From Anisakis pegreffii (lineage: Eukaryota; Nematoda; Chromadorea; Rhabditida; Anisakidae), in the NCBI GenBank assembly GCA_035041965.1, contig JAPYMA010000772.1, positions 248,001 through 312,000 of the forward strand: DNA of 64,000 nt, given 5' to 3'. A program made the translations under genes and the position numbers. The notes under the pieces are model-generated. The model was not told the origin of the DNA and ran no database searches. It saw only the letters and a list, made by a program, of their open reading frames with translations. Position 1 is the first letter of the stretch. Every line of letters starts with the position of its first letter. Positions 37,401 through 49,021 of this stretch are shown here, one piece after another.

Positions 37401-39092
37401 TAATGCAACGTTTTTCAATATTGCTGCATCCTCGTTAACATCCAAATGGGTCGGTGAGGGTGAGAAACTAGTGCGTGTTCTTTTTGCAATTGCTCGTCTC
37501 TTACAGCCATCTATTATATTCATCGATGAGGTTATTTACGCTTTCATTTTGCATTTATTCGTCCATCCATTTTGCTTTTCGTGTTTAGCAAAACGGTAAA
37601 TGATTTTTGTTTTTGAATGGTCGTTATTTCTGCGGTTTTTGAGAGAGTCTTGAAAATGATTACGGTTTTATTGAGAAAGGCGATCAAATCGCAACAGTCT
37701 GAATTGTTTTGACTTTTTCTGTTATTATTATAACGGTCGACTGTATAGAAGTAATTGAAGCTATATTGTCGATTTATTTGAAATGAAGACGAATGTCGTT
37801 GAATAATGATAAGTTTTAGATTGATTCGTTGTTAACGAGTCGTAAAGAAGGTGAACATGAGTCGTCGCGTCGTATTAAAACGGAATTTTTGGTTCATTTA
37901 GATGGTGTTGCTACGTTTAGTGATGAAAAAATTCTTGTTCTTGGAGCAACTAACAGGTGCTTTTTATCAACTTTTGATTGATTCAAGCACTGAATGCAAA
38001 TCTTTATTCACCATATCAGCACATGTATGAAATTTAATCAGAAATTCTAATTCCAAAATTTGTATGGTGACATTGGGAGATTCAGTATTTTCAAAGTCTG
38101 ATAATTTATGTATACTAGATTTTCTTTCTTGACTCTTCGGATTCGCCCTCTATTCTAGATTTAACAACTGACTGTATCCATGCACCTCTTTATATTAATA
38201 TTGTGAGTTAGGCCATACGAACTGGATGATGCAGCAAAGAGACGTTTTGCCAAAAGACTTTATATATCACTGCCATGTGAAGAAGCCCGAATGAATATTG
38301 TTAAATCTCTTCTGCAAAATCAGAAACACGATCTCAGTGACGATGATTTGAAAGCCATTGCTAAAATCACTGAAGGTATCATCCGTCTATCTAATTAATA
38401 ACAATATCAGTTGTAGATGTCTTATCTATCTGCAGTGATATAATCAATTCCTTTCCAACATTAGCAATAATTTAAATCCAGAAAATGTCATTCGAAAGTG
38501 TAGAAAGCTTAAATAATGATTTTTGGTTCATTTAGATGATTCATTAATTTTTTTCATATAGACGGTTCATGAAAATTTTTTGTTCATTTAGATGGTTCAT
38601 AAATTTTTTAATCAATTATGTCAAATTTGAGTAAACGGTTTTTTGAGTTAAAAATTTCATTAAAGGATATTCTGGTGCCGATATGAAGCAGTTATGTGCA
38701 GAAGCTTCCATGGGTCCTATTCGTGATATTCTTCGATCATCCTCAGTGGATATTGCGACTGTTGATAGCGATGAGGTTGTTGCGACGTCCAGTCTTCCCA
38801 TTTGTTATCAATTCTTACTTGGGAAACAGCAATTTTATAAGTTCTTACAGTGATGGTTCTATCGTCAATCATAAGATGATATCTATCGTTTGCATGTTCA
38901 CGGAAAATGAAATACGAAAATAGAATGATGATATAATCAAAATTAAATGAAATGTCGATTTTTCAGGTTCGAGCAATCACAATAGCAGATTTTGAGGATG
39001 CCGTTCAAGTGGTTCGTGCAACAGTTATTGAGCAGGATTTACTGGCATATCGCGATTGGGATTCGAAATTCGGTTCATTGAATTTGTCGTGA
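34479..39092 (+). CDS. FIGL1: Fidgetin-like protein 1, AAA ATPase
   Basis: FIGL1 is a meiotic-clade AAA ATPase linked to RAD51 handling in homologous recombination. Exons: 34479-34607, 34873-35001, 35229-35380, 35967-36080, 36321-36501, 36690-36790, 37013-37092, 37379-37530, 37820-37956, 38212-38375, 38666-38775 and 38967-39092, about 524 residues. I start at MSDVN because GATATTTCAG ends 5 bases before it, like a leader acceptor. The frame also stays open upstream to 34374. The N-terminus has RQTTLNSF and a basic, disordered stretch. Next come TWQDIAGLE, Walker A GPPGTGKT (about 286-293), [12 protein letters not shown], Walker B IIFIDEID (about 341), [14 protein letters not shown] and GATNRP, then the Vps4-like C-terminal helix. 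Exon 2 could end at 34983 instead of 35001. The weakest exon is 35967-36080, whose protein is not conserved. Fidgetin itself is less similar in the 'GEHESSRR' region. Confidence 0.96.
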
Positions 39093-41320
39093 GATTAATT
39101 CGAAGTTCACATTGTTTCATTTTATATTTTTTCAGCTGTACCTCGATGATTTGGGTTTCTGATTGATGTCTTATTTATGCAGTTGTTTTGATCTTGACTG
39201 GACTCGTAATCAATACGGCGTTTCATATTTGAGTTTTTCTCTTTCAAGAAATTAAGAGTGAAAATCTAAATGGAAGTGAATTTGGGATATTTTTCTCTAA
39301 TATAATTAAATCTTTTCATTGTTCCTAATGAAAGTGATTCCACTGAGCATCGTTCTACAACATATCAAATCCAAATCATTATTGTAATGAATTGTTACTA
39401 AAACGACTCTTATATGCTTTCTTTGAAACGCTGCAGTCATATTTAGATTTCGAGCATTGTTTCTTCTACTGAATTCGAATTCACTTGTGAATTATTTGTT
39501 TAAATTTCATCACATTTGGTGTTATTTGTGAATGGCATTCCCATGCAATTTTGTCTTTCAAATCATTTTTTACTGTATATTGATTGTGTGTTCGTTTCTC
39601 AGTTTTCTCATTGCTCATTTAAATTCTCACTAATGCATTCGATGATCGTTAATTGCTATCTGCATTGAAATTCTCGAATTGTATATAATTTGATGGGAAA
39701 AAGCTTTCTCACCGTTGTGAACATTGTGATATGCAATCGATCACAATTGTAACTGTTGAATTTTTATAATTTGTTTCTTCATGTGTACATTATTGTCTGT
39801 GCTTTAAATATTCTCATCGAACAGTTCGAGGGATTTCGAAACTTTCAAAGTGTACTCTTACAGAGGAAAGAATCGAATATGAAAGGAATGGTTTTTAACT
39901 GAGAATTTTGAGAGTGGTGGTTGGAGGGATTATGAAGGCTTAATTGATTCTCTCAAATATTCATAAAGGGTAAATTTGAAATAAATGGTGTTAGAACTAA
40001 TAAAACATTCCTCTTTGAATTTCAACGACTTGTGCATACAGCAGGAATTTAATTGTAATCCACAAACAATTATTTCTATAGAGTTGAATATCTGCCTTTA
40101 AATGTTAAGGAATGATAGAGGTGGGTATACGATGAAAATTGAGAATTGAGAATTCAGCTTGAATCTGTTAGATCAGATTATGTAAATGCGTTCGTGTTTC
40201 AATCTTTTGGAAATGAAGAGTAATAATATCCTTGAAAGACAGTGTAAAATATAATAAGAATCAATTCAGTGAAAATTGCAATTTGTTGCCGTTTTGAAGT
40301 GAGACGTAGCAAAATTATCATAATGATCGATTGCGACGAGGAACATTAGCTGTATTGGTTTAGGCATTAATCTCTGAAATGAATGATAAATTTTTGTAAG
40401 TTAGGTGTCGTCTGGTTCACATGTGGTCTTGTTTCACCATTGTGCCGGTGGATTCATCTAGTGATGTGTTGAAGATGAATTTGATTAGGCAATCTTCTAA
40501 CTGTTTAGTATCCCATTAACTTCATAAATTACTTCATGCATTGCTCCTATTATCCAGTTATTCAGTCAGCTTGGTCATTGTGTTGTATTCACGTTGAATT
40601 TCGCCTCAGCATCTAATTTATCATCAAAGAGTATTGTCATGTTTCAAAATTCATATTGATCCTATCAATATCTTTGTGTGCAATTTTACAAATAGGTCAC
40701 AGTAGTGTTTGTTTGACAAGCGTCTTAACTGTTTCGTTTTGAAGAGTTGACTTGATTATGCTGATACACTAATATAAGTGAGAATGCATGTATGTATGTA
40801 TGAAACATATAGTTAGACTCGAAAATTAATGATTACTTAGATTTTGCATCAGTTTTGCTCGTACGTACGTCTCATGAAACAGGTGAGGTGTCATGTAATC
40901 AACCAGCTTCTGATCCGCCATCACAGTTCACGGTTGCATATCAAAATAGCAATTCATTTTATTTCTCAATATCCGTTTTTCATATAGAATCTTAGCGATT
41001 CTTGAGCTTGTATTATATATTTATTCATATTCATGTGATAGCATCGAAAACAGACAAACACTCGACCTGCATATCTCCGTTGAAGCAGATTCTTAAATCG
41101 AAATCTTGCAAAACTTTTTAAATGTGGTTGTACGGACTTGATTATATTCATTCATATATACGGATGGCAACATGGTACCATAAGGTATCAGTAGTGCAGG
41201 AATAAATTAAGGTTGTGTGATTAGCATGCCGGTTTGGTAAAAATGTTATGAGATTCGCATCTACTTGTTTTCATTCATTGATGGTCAATATTATTACAGT
41301 CTTTTGAGAATCGTATCGAG
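39093..41320. other. Intergenic between FIGL1 and ZGPAT
   Basis: AT-rich, 2.2 kb, no coding exon seen. A short GTAT microsatellite lies near 40788-40802. Confidence 0.55.
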
Positions 41321-44153
41321 ATGAACGAACAAGAAGTGAACAGTTATAAGGCACAGGTGATTGATTCTATTCTCTTTGTTGGTGCGTATGCTAAATGAAA
41401 AATTTATTAGCTGTCTAACAATAAGCCTGCCAACAAATCACGATATGCAAAAGGCGTTATTGCTCGTTTGATGGTTGAAAACGCGCAAGTAATGTCAGAT
41501 AGCAAAGCTTGAATCGTCATTCCCTAATATTAATCTTATTAGATTGACATCATGACCCCTGAATGTATTTCTGTTCGTATAATATAATCCAAACAATTCT
41601 ATACACTTGCAAACCTACGGGACTGCGGTGGATTATGTTGAAATGAATCAATTTTGAACTGCATTCATTGTTACCTACATTTATGATTCTAGTGAATGAA
41701 ACTGATGAAACCGATTCTGATCATTGGAATTATCTGAGCAGAATTCAATATTATTTCAGCTGAAACAAATCGACGATGAACTGGAGAGTTGTAGTGATAT
41801 ACAACAAAGAAACGCACTGTTGGAGATGAAGAATGACATCAATGAATTACTCTTGTTAATGAGCGGTTCGTTTTGGTAATTTGATAATGTTAGATAACTT
41901 GATATTATCATATTTTGTTCGAACTGGTGGCAAATCTAAAAATAATTCATTCATTACTTCAAAAGCGATAATTGTTACTCCAAAGAGAGATTATTTTTTA
42001 CGTTGCGATGATGCAAAAAAGAGATTTTGCAGAAGTTGAAAGTGAGGGGCCACTTGTATCGGCTGATCAAAATAATGATGATGAGTCTAGCAAAGATGGC
42101 GGTGTTGAGATAGATGAAGAGGATGTGAGTAGCAGCATCATCGGATTGGACGACTCCGATGACAGTGGATTATTTTCACAAGAAAGATTGATTGGACAGA
42201 GTGTTCGTGCACCATATAAACGAATTGTTGACCAAGCGATCACTTTTCATGATGCGATTATTTTGGATTACGTTGGTATCGCTGAACGACTGGAGGATTT
42301 GAAGGTTGCATCCATTCAGCGTTTCATTCTTAAAGATTCTTTTTGAATTGTTTGCATTGTTCTACAAAAAGTGAAATGATAAACTCTTCGAATAATGAAT
42401 AAATAATAAATTTTGCAGGTGACTGTCCTGTATACTTATCCATTAGAGGATGCCATGAAAATCTGTGAATATTTTCTTGAAGACCGTTGTACTTATGGTG
42501 ATAGGTGTCGTTTTTCGCATGGTGAAGAAGTGTTTTTGCGTGATGTTCTTTCGTATGAACCACCTGATTTTAGGTGATTTTTGTTAAACATCAAACGTTT
42601 CTTAGAAGTGTTAGTAATAACTAAACAAGCACAATTATTTCAGTTCATTGAAGGAGGATAGTTTAGTGCTGATTGAACGAGATAATAAATTATGGAGCAG
42701 TGGTCGCGTGAGTGCTATTGATGGACAAGATATTGCTGTTAAATTATTATCGACTGGTAAAGAAATTGCCAACAAACGTGAAAAAGTGATACCAATTGTG
42801 AACGATCAGATCAATTCATCGAATAATCAAGAAGAAGGTAATCAACAACTGTCTATTGGTTATGTGTATTGCATCTTCTTAAGTACTGCATTTTGTTTCT
42901 GTTCATTCACTGACAATGATGCACACTCTCGATATTACTTATCAACAGTGAAATACATTCAATAATTGTGAATCTTTATGGTTTAAACATAAACTTTTTT
43001 CTAGAGCAAAAAGCGTCATCGTCATCAGCGAGCAGTAATATTGTGATGGAGTCATGGTCAGAACAAAAGAATGAAAAGTGTGGTCGTATTTGTGTGGGTG
43101 ATATTGGTGATTGGGAGAAACATACTCGTGGAATTGGAATGAAGTTATTGCTGAAAATGGGTTACAATCTAGGCGAAGGTTTAGGACGTAATTCTGATGG
43201 TATTGTACATCCTATTCAACCGGTCGTTTATCGAAAAAGTCTGTTAATTTTTTGTTTTTGAATCGGTTTTTCATTTCATGCCATAAGTCAATTCAACAAA
43301 CTGATTGCATTTCTTATCGTATATATTACTGAAGACAAATTTTTTGAATTTTGTTCGGGGAATTATTACACTTTAGAATAATTTTCACGAAATATAATGA
43401 AGAACGCTAAAAGAAGATAACTTTCGAATAAGAAGATAACTGAATTTTTTTTCAAACTGAATAAATGTTTTCAGATAAATCGTTGGATGAATGTATGACA
43501 TCGGAACATAACAAAAAGGTCATTGATGGTTGGAATAAAAGACGGAAACGTTTGAAGGACGAACAGAAGAGAGTTATCTTGAAAAAAATTACTTCTGAAC
43601 AAGCACAGCCACAAACGGACATATTCGAGGTCCTCAATCATACCATTAATTCAACTCATAGAGATGAGGATACTGCTATGCATGACCGTGAAAACAACGA
43701 ACATCTTAAGGTAATAAGATGTCGCTCCTTAAAATTGAATTAAAAGTCAATCAATCCTCTCACCCATTGATCAGCATTTGGCATTGCCTTCCCCCCAAAA
43801 ATTGCATATAAAAATGAAGTATTTTCATGCAAAAACTTAGTGTGCGTCATTCATACATTCATGCATCATGCATACTGAGTTACTCATCGACATAATGCGT
43901 ATTCAAGGCAACATCGTCGCAGAAATTGGGTGTCCATTCAATAAATTTGGACAAACAAATAAAAGAATTGAAATCAAAAGAACGAAAGCTACGCGAAGGA
44001 ATTGTACGTAATACACGTGATCGAATGACTGTCGAGCGACTTCAGAAAACGTTGGCCGAATGTCGAAATGATATTAAGAAATTGCAGAGTCGTCAAGAAC
44101 GCGTCTCAGCTGAAATGCAAGGGAGACGTTCGACCAAAAAGGATTTGTTTTGA
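41321..44153 (+). CDS. ZGPAT: CCCH zinc finger and G-patch protein ZGPAT
   Basis: In vertebrates ZGPAT is a DNA-binding repressor that recruits NuRD. The family is also found in the spliceosome context. Exons: 41321-41356, 41760-41865, 42033-42304, 42419-42573, 42644-42837, 43005-43238, 43475-43710 and 43923-44153 give 487 residues with all phases consistent. The N-terminal coiled coil starts YKAQLKQIDDEL. An acidic stretch follows. The finger is C-x7-C-x5-C-x3-H (C154, C162, C168, H172), ending CRFSHG. A Tudor-like segment (LVLIERDNKLWSSGRV) comes next. The G-patch (about 291-330) contains TRGIGMKLLLKMGY and GEGLGR. The C-terminal coiled coil ends in RSTKKDLF. A leader-type acceptor TTATTACAG ends at 41299, and an AATAAA lies at 44174. 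A possible in-frame cassette exon is at 41411-41488. Confidence 0.95.
41411..41488 (+). other. Possible in-frame cassette exon of ZGPAT
   Basis: A 78-base stretch is open, flanked by acceptor TTTATTAG and donor CAA/GTAATG. Both ends are phase 0, so including it would add 26 residues (starting LSNNKPANKSRY) between YKAQ and LKQID without a frameshift. The ZGPAT family reads straight through this junction, so the exon is optional or spurious. Confidence 0.4.
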
Positions 44154-44803
44154 ACGTGCATATTGTGATTAGTAATAAAAGTATTATACTTCGTCGATAT
44201 TCATAACTGAATATTATTTCAATGGTTGTTTTCAATGCCATTCAAATGCGGTTTCTCACCTTATCAAAGTACGACTTTTTGCGGAAGAAACAACCGTTTG
44301 CGGAACGAAAAAATACTGTTTAGAAATAATGCATTCATTTGTGTTCATCGATGTAGGAGGAGGTTTATGATCGAACCACCTCGAGCAATAGTGATTAAGT
44401 ATGGCAAAGCATATTTGAGGGAGGTCGATTCAAACTTGGCCGTTAATCTTTTGACATTTTCATATGTGGTGACCGAACGTTTTCTCGAAATTCACGGACT
44501 GAAGAAGTTGAAAATTTCATTAATGTCTACTGTAATATCCTGCGTACCAACAAAATCTGAACGCTGTTATATATCAGTCATAATCTGGTCATCCACACTG
44601 AAGGTATTGCAAATGTACTTCTACTAACAATATCAAACTGAGCGATTTGCTGGTGGAATGGTCCTTGTACTTCATATAATTGCTCAAAGAACCGTTGAGG
44701 CAAAAATAATCCGGAACGGAAAATAGGAGTAAAGAAAAAGTGATTGATGGGAAAATGAAAGCAAAGGATAAAACCATATATTTTTAACCTCCAGGGGCGT
44801 CCT
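44154..44803. other. Downstream of ZGPAT, no gene recognised
   Basis: This holds the ZGPAT 3' UTR with a poly(A) signal at 44174. An intronless plus-strand frame of about 130 codons follows (44235-44627), with no acceptor before it and no domain I recognise. I treat it as chance. Confidence 0.4.
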
Positions 44804-45533
44804 GATTAGTGTTTACACGACATCCTAGTAATACCGATTATCGGTATTAGAAAAGCGATATCTATCTCGAGATTCGTGATGTCGGTATTTCCGGTATTCA
44901 TACAACAAGTCATTTTAAGTGAATTTGATAGTATATTTATCACGATTGGAGCATTGAGTGAAAAGAAGCATAGTGAGATCATTTTCATTTTTTTGTTGAA
45001 TTTCGTGAGCTTTGGCGAGTGATTTGTTAAATAAATTATATTATGAATAATTATGATCACATTGACTCAAAAAGAATGTGTTGAACATTTCTACATTTCA
45101 AAAATTGCTTTTCAATATCGGCATCGTCGGTATTGGGAAACGATATCGGTATTAATATCGATTTCAGTATTGAGGAAATAGTCAATAATTTGCAAACACA
45201 AGTTTCGATTAACAGAGATGACGACCCAACTTGTTTCAATTCACAACAATATTCCTCTCTCGAATGTTTCAATTGGAACCAATTATTAAGTCTATTTAGA
45301 GACAGCAGTTCATGACTTATACCAATTTGAAACCAGAAAACATTTGACAGAATGAAAGAGTGAAGTTGGCCACTCTTAAGATTTTCCAAAAGAACTGAAG
45401 TGAAATATATATTGCTGTCAACAATCATCGGATAAATAAATAAATCTGATCACTGAGATATTTAATTATGCAAAAGCGTTTGCACAAGTGCAGCATCCAG
45501 CTGTTGTCCAATAAACGAACCTCATCACAGTTC
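44804..45533. repeat. 730-bp dispersed repeat, copy 2
   Basis: This is the gap-free counterpart of 6891-7620 in the same orientation, about 98% identical by eye. Immediately to the right (45534-45690) the sequence goes on with material of similar style, GGTATTGAGAAAATCGTCG, echoing the repeat's own interior. This copy may therefore sit in a longer related element. Confidence 0.85.
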
Positions 45534-45870
45534 TCGGTATTGAGAAAATCGTCGTTATTTTGCAAACATTAGTTCTGATATGTGAAAGAATATTATCCAG
45601 TAATAAGCCATCATCGAACCACGTTCCGTTGTTTATTAACGCTACATTAAAACTTATTGTATTATCATTGGCCACAGTCAGTTTGTTCTAAAAAAGATCA
45701 TACGCAGAAATTTATAATGCTTACAATGCACAATATGCATAAGTAACAGAGCAGGTGTATCATGGAGATTGCCATGTACTTCTGTGATATCACTAGCGGT
45801 ATCATCTGTTTCACAAGGAATCATGCAAAAATGTTGCTCGAGAAATAATTATAGGGAAGCAGCTGCTCGT

Positions 45871-46142
45871 AGTGTTGGTAACCACAAGATTTTTCTCGGT
45901 GATCGCCGACCGAGAGCTCTGTCGGTGATTACCGCAACTCGGTATTCACCGACTGCATGATTTTGAGCATCGGTCGATTGCGGTTCGGTTGTAACCGCGG
46001 GGCGATTTGCTACGGTCACCGACCGAGCGAGCCTTGTCGGTTGCGGTCGGTAATCACCGACGTGTCGGTAATCACCGCAACTCGGTATTCACCGACGGTT
46101 GGGAACTACCGCAAAACAGTCGGTGATCACCGACCCAACACT
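45871..46142. mobile_element. hAT-like MITE, copy 2, with 8-bp target duplication
   Basis: Terminal inverted repeats are AGTGTTGG and CCAACACT. On both sides, one base away, lies GCTGCTCG, a perfect 8-bp duplication typical of hAT insertions. The interior is repeated CACCGAC/GTCGGTG units. The element is a reverse-orientation relative of 12837-13128. Confidence 0.75.
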
Positions 46143-46642
46143 GGCTGCTCGGGAGGAGGATTCGATGTTTTAAAAATATCATCCAGTGAGAAATGGAATG
46201 ATTAATGAGCAGAATTATGAACGGTATGATCAATGAGCAGTTCATTGATTTTGTTTGAAGACTTTATCCTAATTTATAATAATTATAATAAATTTCGATT
46301 ATAATCGCAAGTTATAATAATCATAGTAATATAAGTATGGTAATTATAATTATTATAGCTTACGAAGAAATCTTATGTTACAATAATAATATTGCATCGC
46401 ACAAATCAAATGTGGTGAACAGTACACCAATCGAATTCCTGAATAGAACCGAATATAGTCATCAAACATCATGTATATTAAATAAAAAATATCACCTAGT
46501 AACATCATTAACTACGATTCGAATTGCTAGTGTTGCATGTACGGGGTGATAAACATGCATATCATGTTTTCGTTTTCACAATTTGTCATGTTCCGTCTGA
46601 TTTGAACTACTCTGGAAGTTCTACCAACGAAATGTCGTTTTG

Positions 46643-46998
46643 ATTTTAGCAATTTTTTGGCACTTTTTTTACTTTAGGGAGGGGGGTCACACGCGAGCAT
46701 GCTCGCGTGTAACAACCGATGCTACACTTACTGCGCATGGCCTCAGCCTAATTGTGACCTCAGCCTCATCTAAGCGTAGCATCAAATCACAACGGGGGCT
46801 AGCAAGCGAGTTCAGGCTCAGCCTTAGACTGAGACTACGCTTGGGCTGGGGCCATGCGCAGTAGGCGTGACCTCGGTCCACGTGAAAGCGTGGTTCATAT
46901 TGTGCGAGCGTAGGTGTGTATCGTTGTACGCAGCGTGCTCGCGTGCGACCCCCTCCCCCCTCCTAAAGTAAAAAGGTGCCTTTTTTTCATTTTAGCAA
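46643..46998. mobile_element. GC-rich nested foldback element
   Basis: The outer arms run from TTTTAGCAA, GGCAC, ACTTTAGG and a G-run to CGCGAGCA on the left. They mirror 46933-46998 on the right. The left arm includes a perfect 18-bp palindrome around GAGCATGCTC (46691-46708). A second inverted pair lies inside: ACTGCGCATGGC near 46730 with GCCATGCGCAGT near 46851. The body is much richer in GC than its surroundings and has no coding capacity. Confidence 0.7.
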
Positions 46999-49021
46999 CT
47001 ATTTTTTTAGCAATTGTACCAATTTTAAGCAATTTTTTTGAGACATCATGTACGCCGCAAAACGTTTTCATACAGATCCTCTCATCATATCATCAGTCAC
47101 ATAGAAGATATGAAAACTTCTGGAATGAACGAATGAAACAAAAGAATGAAACAATGAAAATGAATGGAATGATGATTTCAGGAAATGAATTCTAGATTTC
47201 TGGAGTAAACGCTGCTTTAAACGCTTTTGTGATCTATAGGGTCGATCAATGAAAATCTAAAGAAAAGTTTCTAGGACAGACTACTAAAACTGCCTTCAAC
47301 TGATTGGAAAGATATCTGTAACAAACTCTAAATATCTTCTTCGGAAATAACCACAATTCTCCTTTATTGAAAATCTATTTTTAATATATACAACAAAAAA
47401 CCCTTCCTCATACTTTCGTGTGCTTTGCAATGTTTATTCAAAATTCTACAATAATAAACATTTTATCGTGAATTTCATGCGCTCATCAACGCAGCACTTA
47501 ATTCTAACTATAAGAGCACAACTTTGATTGAGATATATATGAACTTGAACGCAACTGTTTCTGAGAAATACTTTACATAGGGTTCCCAATGAATTGCTCG
47601 ATAAGTTGTGTATCATCCAGCATTCATGGTGCTTTGAACATCCTTCAACATCTCCATATAAGATTCATCTCATGTCGAGATGTTGAACGAACTCATAGAG
47701 ATATTTTGAAAATGCACTGTGCTGTGGCAATCAGCGATTGCGTTGCTGTGGCACGATGTTTGGACACACACTCTCCGATGGAAATTCAATTTCATTGCAT
47801 CTTTACGGTGAACGAAAAAACATAGTGAAGTGTATCAAGAAAAATATGAATGAGAGTGAATGCATGATACGTTCGAAATGAATGAGAAAACTAACGTGAC
47901 ATCATGGCATTATCACGCGTTCAGCACGGTCAGAGTCGAGAGTGATAAGACATCGTGCGAATTTGACATAAGAGTGCGCGAGTGCACATGTGAAATGTGT
48001 AGAAGCATAGAGAATGCCTTCTCATGGAAATAGTCATTCGAACGGTATACGCCTTCTACATGCTTCTATACATGCCTCTATTGTAGTGGTCTTCAGATGC
48101 TTTTCATGTCGAATACCTATGGTCTTGTGTTACTCTCAAACCTTTTGGTGCTGATTGCGTTACCAATGCGTTGTGTCGTGTATATTTTCTCATTCATTTC
48201 TGCCGTATCATCGATTCACTCTCATTCCTATTCCTTCGAGGAATCTACAATATTTTCATTTCGTCACTTCTTTAATCCGATGCAACTGTGTTTACAGGGT
48301 AACTTAGTGGTAACGTATGATTTGGCGTCACACGACAATTCCATGAAAGAGTAATTCCATGAAACTTTCCTAGCAATTCTATCAACGATATGATTTAAAA
48401 TCCCATGGAATCTTTCTTTCTGAATTTCCCGATCTAAGATTTCCAAAAATCTTACTTTCACAACTTCCGGAAAAATTTCTGGATTTCTTTCCTTCGGAAA
48501 CTTTCCTAGCAATTCTATCAACGATATGATTTTAAAATCCCATGGAATCTTTCAATTTTGAATCCTATCTTGAAATATCCAAAATTGTTACATTCAAATC
48601 ATACGGGAACAAATTTTCTCGAAAATTTTTCTTTCGAAAACTTCATCAATGATCGTCTCAACAATTTCTGATTTTAAAATTCCATCAAATCTTTCCTTCA
48701 CAACTTTCCGAATCTAAAATTTCCGAAAAAATCTTTCGGAAAACTTACAGAAACCAAACATTTCGGATGATTTCCGTCGAATATTTGAATGATTTTCAAA
48801 TGTTCATCTCAGAAAATTCATTCACTTGTTAGTAGCACGGTGGTGTGAAAAACAAGTTGTGCTCACAGCCTCCACCTGTTTACGGAACGCACGTTTAGGG
48901 GAGGTAGCTTCATTCGGTTTGACATCGATTAGTTTGTTTGTTTTCAACCTCTTGTTGTAACTGTTCTCATTACAAGTTATGATGAACTGATAATGTTGAT
49001 CTCAGAAAAGTGTTCGTTCAA
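46999..49021. other. Intergenic, with a 137-bp tandem repeat
   Basis: No gene recognised. The frames at 47589-48354 are short and lack splice context. Confidence 0.45.
48361..48770. repeat. Tandem repeat of about 137 bp, three copies
   Basis: Units begin GAAACTTTCCTAGCAATTC at 48361 and 48497, and in diverged form near 48636. Copies 1 and 2 agree closely over the first 60 bases. Copy 3 is eroded. All are rich in TTTCC/GGAAA motifs. Confidence 0.8.

Noticed and set aside
44235..44627. Intronless frame of about 130 codons just after ZGPAT
   Set aside because: No acceptor in the 80 bases before it, no domain, and other genes here are intron-rich. It could be a real downstream gene but cannot be supported.
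47589..48354. Two plus-strand frames of about 80 codons
   Set aside because: No homology, and one overlaps the start of a tandem repeat.
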